This document shows, piece after piece, positions 1-7,005 of a stretch of 19,680 nt of DNA; the stretch's first letter is position 1; the number at the start of each line of letters is the position of its first letter. The position numbers and the translations under genes are program-made. Below the pieces are notes generated by a model that did not search any database, had not been told where the DNA came from, and saw only the letters and a list, made by a program, of their open reading frames with translations. The stretch is from JAVWGW01 sp036655915 (GTDB lineage Bacteria; Actinomycetota; Coriobacteriia; Coriobacteriales; Eggerthellaceae): assembly GCA_036655915.1 (NCBI GenBank), contig JAVVPE010000031.1, positions 1-19,680 on the forward strand. The letters are read 5' to 3'.

Positions 1-45
1 CTTCGCAAATAGTTATGGAGAGAAGTTCCATGGCTGACTTCGCGA

Positions 46-79
46 TTCAACCCGGTTCAACCAATTCAAGCTCATTCAA
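46..79. repeat. Four phased TTCAA (TTGAA) pentamers
   Basis: TTCAA occurs at 46-50, 56-60, 65-69 and 75-79, a spacing of 10, 9 and 10 bp, so all four copies lie on about the same face of the helix. The array begins 2 bp beyond the stop codon of the radical SAM gene and may lie in the upstream region of whatever gene follows beyond the left edge on the minus strand. Phased short direct repeats can bind a regulator, but no known operator is recognised. The pattern is seen directly; any function is inference. Confidence 0.35.
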
Positions 80-80
80 G

Positions 81-1037
81 CTAGGGCAGTTCAGGTCCAG
101 CTACGCCCTGGCCGTTAAAGGCGGGGATGAAGCTTTCCTCGGCAGCTCCGCCCTCTTGCCAGTAGTAATCTTGCACACCCAGATCATCGGCGAAATCAAG
201 CAGCGCTTCGTAATCGGCAGCGGGCACACGAGCGTTAAGCTCGGGATAGGCGGGCAGCGGGCACACGGGCGTGTACTGATTCATCAGGCTTAAACGCAGC
301 GCCGCGCCGTAACGCTTGTGCAGCAAGGCCACAATCGCCTTTGAATCATCCAGGCATCCCGGCAGCATCAGGTGGCGCACGATAACGCCGCGCAACAACC
401 TGGCTGGCTGCCCATCGTCCTGCTCATCATCCTGCCCATCACCCAAAGCCGCCTGCTCAAACACGCACTCACCCACCTGCGCTACCATCGCATCAAGGGC
501 GGCGATGGCCACGGTGGGGTAATCGGGTGCAGAAGAATAGCGCGCGGCTAGCGCGGTATCGGCGTATTTGAAATCGGTCAGATACACGTCAACCACCCCC
601 GCAAGAAGGGCAAGGGTCTTGACGCTCTCATAACCCGACGTGTTATACACCACAGGCAGCGTAAGACCCGCCGCGCGTGCCAGCGCCAGCGATGCAATAA
701 TCTGCGGCACGTAATGGGTGGGAGTAACCAGGTTGATGTTGTGCGCGCCCTGATCAGCAAGTTCCAGGTAGATCTGGGCCAAACGCTCCACCGAAATCTT
801 AATGCCCGCATCCCCTGCCGCAATGGCGTGGTTTTGGCAATAGACGCAGTGCAGGGGGCAGTAGCTAAAAAACACCGTGCCGCTGCCCACGTTTGCGCTG
901 ATGCAGGGCTCTTCCCACGCATGCAAGGCAGCACGCGCCACCCGCACGCAGTCGGTTGCCCCGCACACTCCGACCTGCCCCGCGCTGCGATCAACACCGC
1001 ATAAGCGCGGGCACAACTGGCAATTTTCTAACATCAT
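81..1037 (-). CDS. PflX-like radical SAM protein (pyruvate formate-lyase activase homologue, COG1313 type)
   Basis: A 318-residue protein of the radical SAM superfamily. The family binds a [4Fe-4S] cluster and cleaves S-adenosylmethionine to a 5'-deoxyadenosyl radical. The cluster motif CxxxCxxC is at C60, C64 and C67 (CPLHCVYC). An N-terminal Cys-rich module (C6, C9, C13, C25; pattern CxLCPRxCGVxR..G..GxC) is the hallmark of PflX-like proteins, whose substrates are unknown. The start is placed at the tandem ATG-ATG at 1037/1034 because the protein begins there with the family-typical MMLENCQLCPR. A longer open frame to 1238 would overlap the upstream gene and encode no family sequence. The gene starts 22 bp after the stop of the dehydrogenase-like gene and is probably co-transcribed with it. 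A short acidic insert (GDGQDDEQDDGQ) sits at about residue 210. Family assignment is firm; the target protein is unknown. Confidence 0.86.
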   Translation of the reverse strand: MMLENCQLCPRLCGVDRSAGQVGVCGATDCVRVARAALHAWEEPCISANVGSGTVFFSYCPLHCVYCQNHAIAAGDAGIKISVERLAQIYLELADQGAHNINLVTPTHYVPQIIASLALARAAGLTLPVVYNTSGYESVKTLALLAGVVDVYLTDFKYADTALAARYSSAPDYPTVAIAALDAMVAQVGECVFEQAALGDGQDDEQDDGQPARLLRGVIVRHLMLPGCLDDSKAIVALLHKRYGAALRLSLMNQYTPVCPLPAYPELNARVPAADYEALLDFADDLGVQDYYWQEGGAAEESFIPAFNGQGVAGPELP

Positions 1038-1059
1038 GAAAGTCAAACCATCCGCATGA

Positions 1060-2037
1060 TCAGTTGGCCGAATACCCGCCAAAGCCACGGGGAAATTCGC
1101 CTTCGCCCGCCTCGTCGTCGTGGTTGCAGCCACAATCGCAATCATCGTCTTCGCAATCGCAATCGCATCCTTGCGCATAGGCTTCTTCGGCGCGCGTCCA
1201 ATCAAGACCGTGCTTGGCGCATTCAGTTTCTTCGGCATACACCAAGCTTAATGCGGCCGGATTCATGTCTCCCCCGCCGATCATTGCCAACAGATCGATA
1301 AGGTGCACGGCAGCTTCGGCCTGGGGCAAAATCAAATCGACATCATCGGCAGCAGAAAGCGCGGCCACCAGTTCGGCCATGAACATGTGCAGGGTATACC
1401 CACCCGAAAAATTTCGCTGCGCCACCGCTTCGTAGAGCGCCACACTACGCGGCGCAAGTGCGCCATCTGTGCGCGCGGCCGCAAACACAGCCGCAACATC
1501 ACAAGCGCTTTCGCGGCATAGGGCATAAGCCTCTACCAGGGAAAGTACCTCGGCCGTATTCTGCAGCGACAACAGCGCCTTAGCCATCTGACCTGCACCG
1601 GCCTGGCCACAGTACACCACCGAACTCGCCAGAGCTTCCAAAAGCGCCTTGAGCGCATCAAAGTCGTCGCGTTGCCCACCCACAAACATGCTCAGGTTGG
1701 CGCGGCGGGCAAAAGCATCCGGCACCACAATGTCGTTTACGTAAAGCGGCGCATCGATAGCATGCAGGTCGTTAACAAGTGCCACCGCAATAAGCTCCTT
1801 GGCAAGCGTCGGGCTTGTCGCCCCCAAATCTATCAGGTAAGCGTTCTTTTTAGCCTGCTGGATCAAACCACCCGTTTCAAAGTAAACGTCTTCAGTCTCG
1901 CTCTGCGATGCGCAAAACGTTAAAATCACATCGGCCGCAGCCACATCTGGTGCCGCTTCAAACCCCGCTTCAACAAGGTTGATCGCCAGGGCTTGGCCCA
2001 CAGCAGTATCCCCCACAAACACAAATGACTTCACCAT
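1060..2037 (-). CDS. NAD(P)-binding beta-hydroxyacid dehydrogenase-like protein with a Cys/Asp-rich C-terminal tail
   Basis: A 325-residue protein with the layout of the 3-hydroxyisobutyrate / 6-phosphogluconate dehydrogenase family: an N-terminal Rossmann fold (about 1-140), then an all-helical domain (about 145-285). Family landmarks are recognisable but eroded. The GxGxxG loop reads GDTAVG (middle Gly replaced by Thr11), the substrate loop DAPVSGG reads DAPLYVN (95-101), and the catalytic GxGxxxKxxNN keeps Lys153 but has Leu-Ser in place of Asn-Asn. Activity on a standard beta-hydroxyacid is therefore uncertain. Residues 291-308 form a run with six Cys and a His spaced by Asp/Glu (CDCDCEDDDCDCGCNHDD), unlike the rest of the family and suggestive of metal or thiol chemistry. 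The start ATG has AAGGGG 6 nt upstream. The gene follows degV by 57 bp and precedes the radical SAM gene by 22 bp. Confidence 0.75.
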   Translation of the reverse strand: MVKSFVFVGDTAVGQALAINLVEAGFEAAPDVAAADVILTFCASQSETEDVYFETGGLIQQAKKNAYLIDLGATSPTLAKELIAVALVNDLHAIDAPLYVNDIVVPDAFARRANLSMFVGGQRDDFDALKALLEALASSVVYCGQAGAGQMAKALLSLQNTAEVLSLVEAYALCRESACDVAAVFAAARTDGALAPRSVALYEAVAQRNFSGGYTLHMFMAELVAALSAADDVDLILPQAEAAVHLIDLLAMIGGGDMNPAALSLVYAEETECAKHGLDWTRAEEAYAQGCDCDCEDDDCDCGCNHDDEAGEGEFPRGFGGYSAN

Positions 2038-2057
2038 GCCGACCCCTTCGCCCTCTT

Positions 2058-2071
2058 GACGCAGCTGCGTC
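2058..2071. other. Perfect 14-bp palindrome in the degV / dehydrogenase intergenic gap
   Basis: GACGCAGCTGCGTC is a perfect 14-bp inverted repeat centred about 28 bp upstream of the dehydrogenase-like start codon, inside the 57-bp gap after the first degV. No T-run follows on either strand, so it is not a convincing terminator. It could be a protein-binding site or a small 5-bp-stem hairpin in the transcript. The palindrome is seen; its function is not. Confidence 0.35.
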
Positions 2072-2094
2072 CGATTCTTTGAGTGCTGCCCACG

Positions 2095-3024
2095 CTATTC
2101 TCTTCCCTTGACTTTTTTGGCAATTTTGTCCGCAACAGAAAGATCCTCACGGCGGTCGTTGCCCCAAAATACCAGCGCGATCATACCGGGTCCCACATGG
2201 CTTCCGATAACCGGACCTATATTGCTTTCCAAAAACAGGGTGCTTTCATCTATTTTTGCAATCATATCCTTTAAGCGTTCGGCATCCTTGGGACAATCGG
2301 CGTGACCGATGACGACACACTGACCCGGGGTGGTGGGCGCCACGTGCTTAGCGTAATAATCCGCCAGCGCCTTTATCCCCTTCTTGCGCCCGCGCGCCAC
2401 GCCAATCAAGGAAAGCTTGCCTTCCAAGTCGATGGTAAGCATCGGCTTCACATCCAATTTAGCCCCCGCATACGCGATGGAGGAAGGGATGCGTCCCCCA
2501 CGCCGCAGCGCTTCCAAATCTTCCACCATGAACTCGGCGCCGATGAAGTTGCGTGCTTCATCTGCCCAGGCCACAAGCTCTTTTGCTGTCATACCCTTAT
2601 CGCGCTGACGGATGGCTTCATACACCAGCAGCGCTTCGGCGATGGAAGCCATCTTGGTATCGACTATATACAGCTCGGCTTCGGGGTGCTGCGCCTTTAC
2701 CTGTTCGCTCACCATAACTGCCACGTCAAAGCTGCCCGAAAGTGCGCTTGAAAAGCTCATGAATACCGTCGGCACACCACTGGCTGCAGCACGGCCGAAC
2801 ACTTCTTGCAGCACAGGCACAGAAAGCTGGGCGGTGGAGGGTTCTTCCCCCTCGCGCATGGCCTGGAAAAAATCATGCGCCGACATGCTACGGTACAAAT
2901 CGTCTGAATGTTCGCCATCGCTCATGATGAAGGGAAATTCAATAAGCTCGACGCCTTCGCGATCAACCACTTCAAAGGGCAGGTCACAGCATGAATCTAT
3001 AATAAGGTTGCAGCGTGTTTGCAT
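2095..3024 (-). CDS. DegV family fatty-acid-binding protein (paralogue 1)
   Basis: A 309-residue DegV (EDD fold) protein. Characterised members bind a long-chain fatty acid between two domains, and Gram-positive FakB homologues present it to the fatty-acid kinase FakA. Family motifs are present: an N-terminal DSCCDLP, the ligand-binding SALSGSFD loop (93-100, usually SSGLSGTY), RRGGRI (174-179) and a C-terminal GPVIGSHVGPGMI. I start at the ATG at 3024, which has GGGAG 11 nt upstream. A TTG six codons further upstream would put that ribosome site inside the coding region. The next gene upstream, 67 bp away, is a second DegV. Sequence differences between them in the ligand loop suggest different fatty-acid preferences. 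No fakA-like kinase gene is in the window, so the partner is unknown. Confidence 0.9.
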   Translation of the reverse strand: MQTRCNLIIDSCCDLPFEVVDREGVELIEFPFIMSDGEHSDDLYRSMSAHDFFQAMREGEEPSTAQLSVPVLQEVFGRAAASGVPTVFMSFSSALSGSFDVAVMVSEQVKAQHPEAELYIVDTKMASIAEALLVYEAIRQRDKGMTAKELVAWADEARNFIGAEFMVEDLEALRRGGRIPSSIAYAGAKLDVKPMLTIDLEGKLSLIGVARGRKKGIKALADYYAKHVAPTTPGQCVVIGHADCPKDAERLKDMIAKIDESTLFLESNIGPVIGSHVGPGMIALVFWGNDRREDLSVADKIAKKVKGRE

Positions 3025-3091
3025 AAACAAAATCACTCCCAAGGTTGCATGGTTACCAATTTAGTCAACGCGACCTCTGGCCGCTGGTGCT

Positions 3092-3994
3092 TTAATGCGT
3101 GCAGACCAAGGTCTGCGGAGAAACCGTCAACTTGCCCACCAGGGGCTGACAACATTCGTAGGCGATGCCGATGGCTGGGCCCACGTGCATGCCAATTACC
3201 GGGCTAACCGGCAAAACGCGCACAGCATAGCCCAGATAGGGTTCGATTACCTTGCGCGCCCAATCCACAGCGGGCGTCTTATCTCCAATATAGTGCACGA
3301 CGATACGCTTGAGGCCGAAGGCTTCAACATCAGCCTTCAAGTCGGCTAGAATTTTCTCTAAAGCCTTTTTGCGCGTGTGCACTTTGGCCGACGTCGTGGC
3401 ACAACCGTCTATTACCGTCAGCACAGGCGCCATATGAATCATGTTGCCCAGCAGCGCCGCCGCGCCGCCGATGCGGCCACCCCGCTGCAAAAATGTCAGG
3501 GTTTCCGGAGTAAATAGAAAGCGCGACGACCGAATGGCATCTAAGGCCACCTGGGTGCACTGTTCAAGATTTTTGCCCGCAGCTACCGCCTCGATCGCAT
3601 CGAGCACCGCCGGTGCTTCGTCAAAGCCGCAGGATGCAGAATCAATGAGGGAAAAATTGAAGCCGACGTTGCGCGATTTCACGCTGCGCGCCGCCCGCGT
3701 GGCGCCTTCATAGGTGCCCGAAAGCCCCGAAGAAATAAAAATTCCCAGCACTTCGTCGCCCGCCTGGGCACAGGCCTCAAACGATTTGATCAAGGTAGCC
3801 TGCGAAGGCTGACTTGACGTGGGAAGATCATCAACCATGTCGTAGATATCCGCATAGAAGGCGTCGCGATCCATGGTGGCATCGGCATATTCCACGCCAT
3901 CGCGATTGATAAACAGCGTGATAACCTCAACGCCAGTTCCTTCCAGCATCTCATGGGGAATCGAGGTGACCGAATCGGTGATAATCTTAATCAT
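3092..3994 (-). CDS. DegV family fatty-acid-binding protein (paralogue 2)
   Basis: A 300-residue DegV/FakB-type protein, paralogous to the gene just downstream. It has the canonical N-terminus (IKIITDSVTSIP), the ligand loop ISSGLSGTY (87-95), QRGGRIGG (170-177) and the C-terminal SPVIGMHVGPAIGI. The family binds fatty acids for phosphorylation by FakA; that role is inferred from family membership. The start ATG at 3994 has an excellent ribosome-binding site, AAGGAAGGAAGT, directly upstream, which rules out the 13-codon upstream extension. It lies 71 bp after the pncB stop, a gap that carries a 7-bp-stem hairpin. This is the more conserved of the two copies at the ligand loop. Confidence 0.92.
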   Translation of the reverse strand: MIKIITDSVTSIPHEMLEGTGVEVITLFINRDGVEYADATMDRDAFYADIYDMVDDLPTSSQPSQATLIKSFEACAQAGDEVLGIFISSGLSGTYEGATRAARSVKSRNVGFNFSLIDSASCGFDEAPAVLDAIEAVAAGKNLEQCTQVALDAIRSSRFLFTPETLTFLQRGGRIGGAAALLGNMIHMAPVLTVIDGCATTSAKVHTRKKALEKILADLKADVEAFGLKRIVVHYIGDKTPAVDWARKVIEPYLGYAVRVLPVSPVIGMHVGPAIGIAYECCQPLVGKLTVSPQTLVCTH

Positions 3995-4023
3995 AACTTC
4001 CTTCCTTGTTCCAAAGCGCATCC

Positions 4024-4046
4024 CAGCGAACAAGGGCTCTTCGCTG
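4024..4046 (-). other. Hairpin between pncB and degV paralogue 2
   Basis: A perfect 7-bp inverted repeat (CAGCGAA / TTCGCTG, arms 4024-4030 and 4040-4046) with a 9-nt loop lies in the 71-bp gap after the pncB stop. On the minus strand it is followed by GGATGCGC, not a T-run, so it is not an intrinsic terminator. It could act as an RNA processing or stability element that uncouples degV expression from the long upstream transcript. Role inferred. Confidence 0.3.
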
Positions 4047-4065
4047 CGAGCTGCATCCTTCTACC

Positions 4066-5675
4066 TTATTGGATGCCGCGCAGGTGTGCAACCAAGTTGC
4101 GCCGCCGCTCGAAAAGACCATATTCTAAACCGACGGGATAGGTGTGCGGGTTAAGCATGCGCTTTTGAGAAGTATCCAGCGTCTCAAGGTTGGCCTGCAC
4201 CCGGCCACGCGCAGCCATTGCATCGCGCGCCTGAGCTGGCAACACCACACGTCCCGCCCGTGCCAAAGGCTGCAAAAGCGTTTCAAAAGAGCAGCCACTC
4301 AAACATTTTTGACGCAAACTGTCAGCGGGGTCAACGATGGTTTCGCCTTCAACACACGGGGCGTTTACATCAAATACCATATCGCCCGCAATGAGCCCGT
4401 CGGCACAATAATAGCGCCGCACATCAAGCACGCCCGGCGTGGTCAGTTTGTTGGATTGCTCAGAAATCTTCAAGCAATCGCGCCAACGTGTGGCACCAGC
4501 CGGCATCGTTGCGGAAAGCTTGTAGACGCCGCCCAATGTGGGCTGGTCATAAGCTGTAGCAAGCTTGGTGCCCACACCCCACGACGCCACTTGAGCACCT
4601 TGGTCGCGAATGGATTGGATGGTGAATTCATCCAAATCGTTAGAAAGCACGATGCCGGTATCGGCCAGACCCGCTTCATCAAGCCGTGTGCGCGCACGGC
4701 ACGCCAGCCATGCCAAATCGCCCGAATCGATGCGTATGCCCGCCAAATGATTGCCTTGCTGCTTCATTTCCAGGCCGACAGTGATGGCATTTTCCAGGCC
4801 GCTGTGCACATCATAGGTGTCGATAAGCAAGACGCAGTTGTGGGGCATGACGCGTGCATATGCGCGAAACGCTTCCAGCTCGCTGTCAAATGCCATCACC
4901 CACGAATGCGCGTGCGTGCCCGAAACGGGCAGGTTGAACAGCTTACCCGCCAACACATTAGAAGTGGAAGCACACCCGCCCACCACCGCAGCGCGCGATG
5001 CCCACAGGCCACCCGATGCCCCCTGGGCGCGACGCAAGCCAAATTCGGCCACGGGCGCCTGGGCAGCAAGACAAACGCGCGCCGCCTTCGTGGCGATCAG
5101 CGTTTCAAAGTTGATGCAGTTGAGCAGTGCTGTTTCCAGCAGCTGGCAATCCATGATTGGCCCACACACGCGCACCAACGGTTCGTTGGGAAACACAACG
5201 GTGCCTTCCACCACTGCATCCACATCGACATTCAACTTAAACTGTGCCAGATAGTCAAGAAATTCCCGCTTGAAAAGCGCGCCGCCAGCAGGTGCTGGCA
5301 AATCGGCAAGGTAGGCGATATCCTCGGCTGAAAAAGCGAATTCTTCGATAATTTCGGCCAGTTGCGCCATACCGCACGCCACCGCGAAACCACCCTTGAA
5401 AGGGTTTTCGCGAAAGTACATATGAAAACACGCCTGTTCATCGGTCTTGCCGACTTCCCAATAACCCTGCGCCATCGTCAGCTGATATAAATNNNNNNNN
5501 NNNNNNNNNNNNNNNNNNNNNNNNNNNNNNNNNNNNNNNNNNNNNNNNNNNNNNNNNNNNNNNNNNNNNNNNNNNNNNNNNNNNNNNNNNNNTCATCGGT
5601 CTTGCCGACTTCCCAATAACCCTGCGCCATCGTCAGCTGATATAAATCGGTCAGCAGCGCATACTCAAGCTTCAC
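4066..5675 (-). CDS. Nicotinate phosphoribosyltransferase, frame interrupted by an assembly gap
   Basis: Converts nicotinate, PRPP and ATP to nicotinate mononucleotide, the first step of the Preiss-Handler NAD salvage route. As written, the gene is cut by 100 Ns plus a duplicated 55-bp flank. Removing those 155 bases leaves exactly 485 codons: a 484-residue protein starting MKLEYALLTDLYQLTMAQGYW, the expected family N-terminus. Other landmarks are the SGTHAHSW loop (about residues 200-207, with the histidine that is phosphorylated in this family), LIDTYDVHSG, GIRIDSGDL and SWGVGTKL. The GTG start at 5675 is preceded by GGGAGGCGAGG and overlaps the ricT stop by 11 nt, indicating translational coupling. 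An automatic caller would start at the internal ATG at 5475 and lose 15 conserved residues. Identity is firm; the joined frame is inferred from the duplicate. Confidence 0.93.
5438..5492. repeat. Left copy of the 55-bp duplicate flanking the gap
   Basis: These 55 bases, directly left of the N run, are identical to 5593-5647 directly right of it. They encode the same pncB residues (QLTMAQGYWEVGKTD region). Equal lengths ending precisely at the gap are the signature of two contig ends sharing a k-mer-sized overlap that was not merged. Confidence 0.97.
5493..5592. other. Assembly gap of exactly 100 N
   Basis: One hundred consecutive Ns, the conventional placeholder for a gap of unknown size. 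The identical 55-bp flanks and the intact reading frame after collapsing them indicate that no sequence is missing here. Confidence 0.99.
5593..5647. repeat. Right copy of the 55-bp duplicate flanking the gap
   Basis: Identical to 5438-5492. This copy continues directly into the true 5' end of pncB (GTG at 5675) and the end of ricT, so it is the copy joined to the upstream context. Confidence 0.97.
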
Positions 5676-7005
5676 CGCCCTCGCCTCCCGTCTTGCGTGT
5701 GCGACGACGCGCACGGCGATGCCCTTCAGGCCTTGGTGATGTGGCAGAAGAACCTTCCTGCGCAGGTGAGGCTTCCCGCGCGGGGCGACCCCGGCGCTGC
5801 GAAGGCGCGTTGCGCAGACCTGACGAGTTTTGCCCGGGACGCACGCCCTGCTTAGCTGTGCTTCCCTGCCGGGGTGCCGCCTCCGGCTTAGCTGCGCTTC
5901 CTTGCGCGCGCGCTGCATCCTTGCTTTGGCTCCCCGTGTTTTTGCTGTTGCGACGGCGCCGCGGTTTGCGCGCCTCGCGCGCAGGCTGTTCGCCCTTGCC
6001 CCTATCCTGTTGCCCGCCTTCCGCAGGGCGCTGCGTGCGTGGCTTGGATGTGCGTGCACCCCCCTCGGCCAACTTGTCGGTCCCCGTGAAGTTGGGCGTG
6101 CTAAACAGCATCGCTGCGCCCTCGCCTATCATGCCCGTTTCGGCCGTGATGCGCTCGTAGGCTTCATCGCCCACCGCACAGGGACGGTTGACGCCCGCGG
6201 GCGGCGGATCCATTTCGGCTAAGGGCACCTTGACGATTTTTGCGTCTTCCATCTTAAGGGATATGATTTCGCGGGGCACATTGAGGCTGACAACCTTTGC
6301 TTCCCCTGCCGGTGTCTCAATTTTTGCACCCACTTTGGGCGCGCGCCCTTTGAAATCTTTATACGCATCAAATTCGTAGCGCAGGCAGCACATCAAGCGC
6401 CCGCATACCCCCGATATTTTTTGGGGATTAAGCGATAAATCCTGTTCCTTGGCCATGCGAATGGAAACGGGGCAAAATTCGCCACCCAAACGCTTGCAGC
6501 ACAGCTCTTGGCCGCAGTGACCCAGCCCGCCCACGATGCGCGCTTCATCACGCACACCAATCTGACGCATATCGACGCGCACGTGAAACTGTGCCGCCAA
6601 TTTGCGCACCAGTTCACGGAAATCAACGCGCTCTTCAGCCGAGAAGTAAAAGATAGCCTTATCGCCATCGAACAGGTATTCCACCATAACGGGGTGCATA
6701 TCGCTGCCCGATTGCGCAACCAGTTCACGAAAAACCGGCAAGGCTGCACGCGCTTTTTCATCCAACTGCGCCGCTTGGGCAGCATCTTCTTCGGTGGCCA
6801 GGCGCACCACCGGCTTCAAGGCTGATTTTAGTTTCTTGATGGCTGCCTCATCAACTTCCATGATGTCGTCAGCCGCATGGCCATACTCGGTGCCACGTTC
6901 TGTTTTCACCACAACGGCATCGCCCTTGCAGATTTCTAAGCCATTCGGGTCGAACCAGAGGGTTCGCGGATTATACTGCAAGCCTATCGGCGCTATCCGT
7001 ACCAT
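5665..7005 (-). CDS. RicT/YaaT-type PSP1-domain Fe-S regulatory protein with a long basic tail
   Basis: A 446-residue homologue of Bacillus YaaT/RicT, which with RicA and RicF carries [4Fe-4S] clusters and promotes RNase Y-dependent mRNA maturation. The PSP1 domain is full length and has the Cys-rich core: C164, C169, C170, C178 (GHCGQELCC..FCPV) and C201, C206, C207 (GVCGRLMCC). The order tmk-holB-ricT matches the Bacillus tmk-holB-yaaT neighbourhood. After about residue 310 comes a roughly 135-residue low-complexity tail rich in Arg, Lys, Gly, Ser and Ala. It includes a loose 12-residue repeat (QGSAAKPEAAPR / QGSTAKQGVRPG / QNSSGLRNAPSQ) and a C-terminal RRARRRTRKT, possibly RNA-binding. 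The ATG at 7005 has GAGAGG about 6 nt upstream and lies inside the end of holB (35-nt overlap). No RicA or RicF partner gene is in the window. Confidence 0.9.
   Translation of the reverse strand: MVRIAPIGLQYNPRTLWFDPNGLEICKGDAVVVKTERGTEYGHAADDIMEVDEAAIKKLKSALKPVVRLATEEDAAQAAQLDEKARAALPVFRELVAQSGSDMHPVMVEYLFDGDKAIFYFSAEERVDFRELVRKLAAQFHVRVDMRQIGVRDEARIVGGLGHCGQELCCKRLGGEFCPVSIRMAKEQDLSLNPQKISGVCGRLMCCLRYEFDAYKDFKGRAPKVGAKIETPAGEAKVVSLNVPREIISLKMEDAKIVKVPLAEMDPPPAGVNRPCAVGDEAYERITAETGMIGEGAAMLFSTPNFTGTDKLAEGGARTSKPRTQRPAEGGQQDRGKGEQPAREARKPRRRRNSKNTGSQSKDAARAQGSAAKPEAAPRQGSTAKQGVRPGQNSSGLRNAPSQRRGRPAREASPAQEGSSATSPRPEGHRRARRRTRKTGGEGGEA
5850..5905 (-). repeat. 36-bp-period imperfect direct repeat inside the ricT tail
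   Basis: Twenty-base units at 5850-5869 and 5886-5905 match at 18 of 20 positions, with a period of 36 bp. They encode the repeated QGS(A/T)AK motif in the basic tail of the RicT-like protein. The 36-bp period equals 12 codons, so copy-number change would keep the frame. Confidence 0.6.

Noticed and set aside
1..31. Possible start of a minus-strand gene at 31 (MELLSITICE...)
   Set aside because: Only ten codons are visible, no ribosome-binding site precedes the ATG and there is no homology to judge, so it is not listed as a gene.
1038..1238. 67-codon N-terminal extension of the radical SAM protein
   Set aside because: It reads antiphase through the Cys-tail region of the preceding gene, has no family sequence, and the expected family N-terminus starts at 1037.
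3040..3068. TTGACT as a -35 for the first degV
   Set aside because: No -10-like hexamer occurs at 15-19 bp downstream, so a promoter is not supported.
4144..5331. Long + strand open frame opposite pncB
   Set aside because: It is the antisense shadow of pncB. It has no ribosome site or recognisable domain, and similar long antisense frames occur opposite other genes in this GC-rich DNA.
5438..5647. True tandem duplication or inserted element in pncB
   Set aside because: The repeats abut a 100-N placeholder exactly, and collapsing them restores the reading frame. An assembly artefact explains everything seen.
5478..6059. Reading frame spanning the N run
   Set aside because: It depends on unknown bases and the duplicated flank, and mostly mirrors the ricT tail in another frame.
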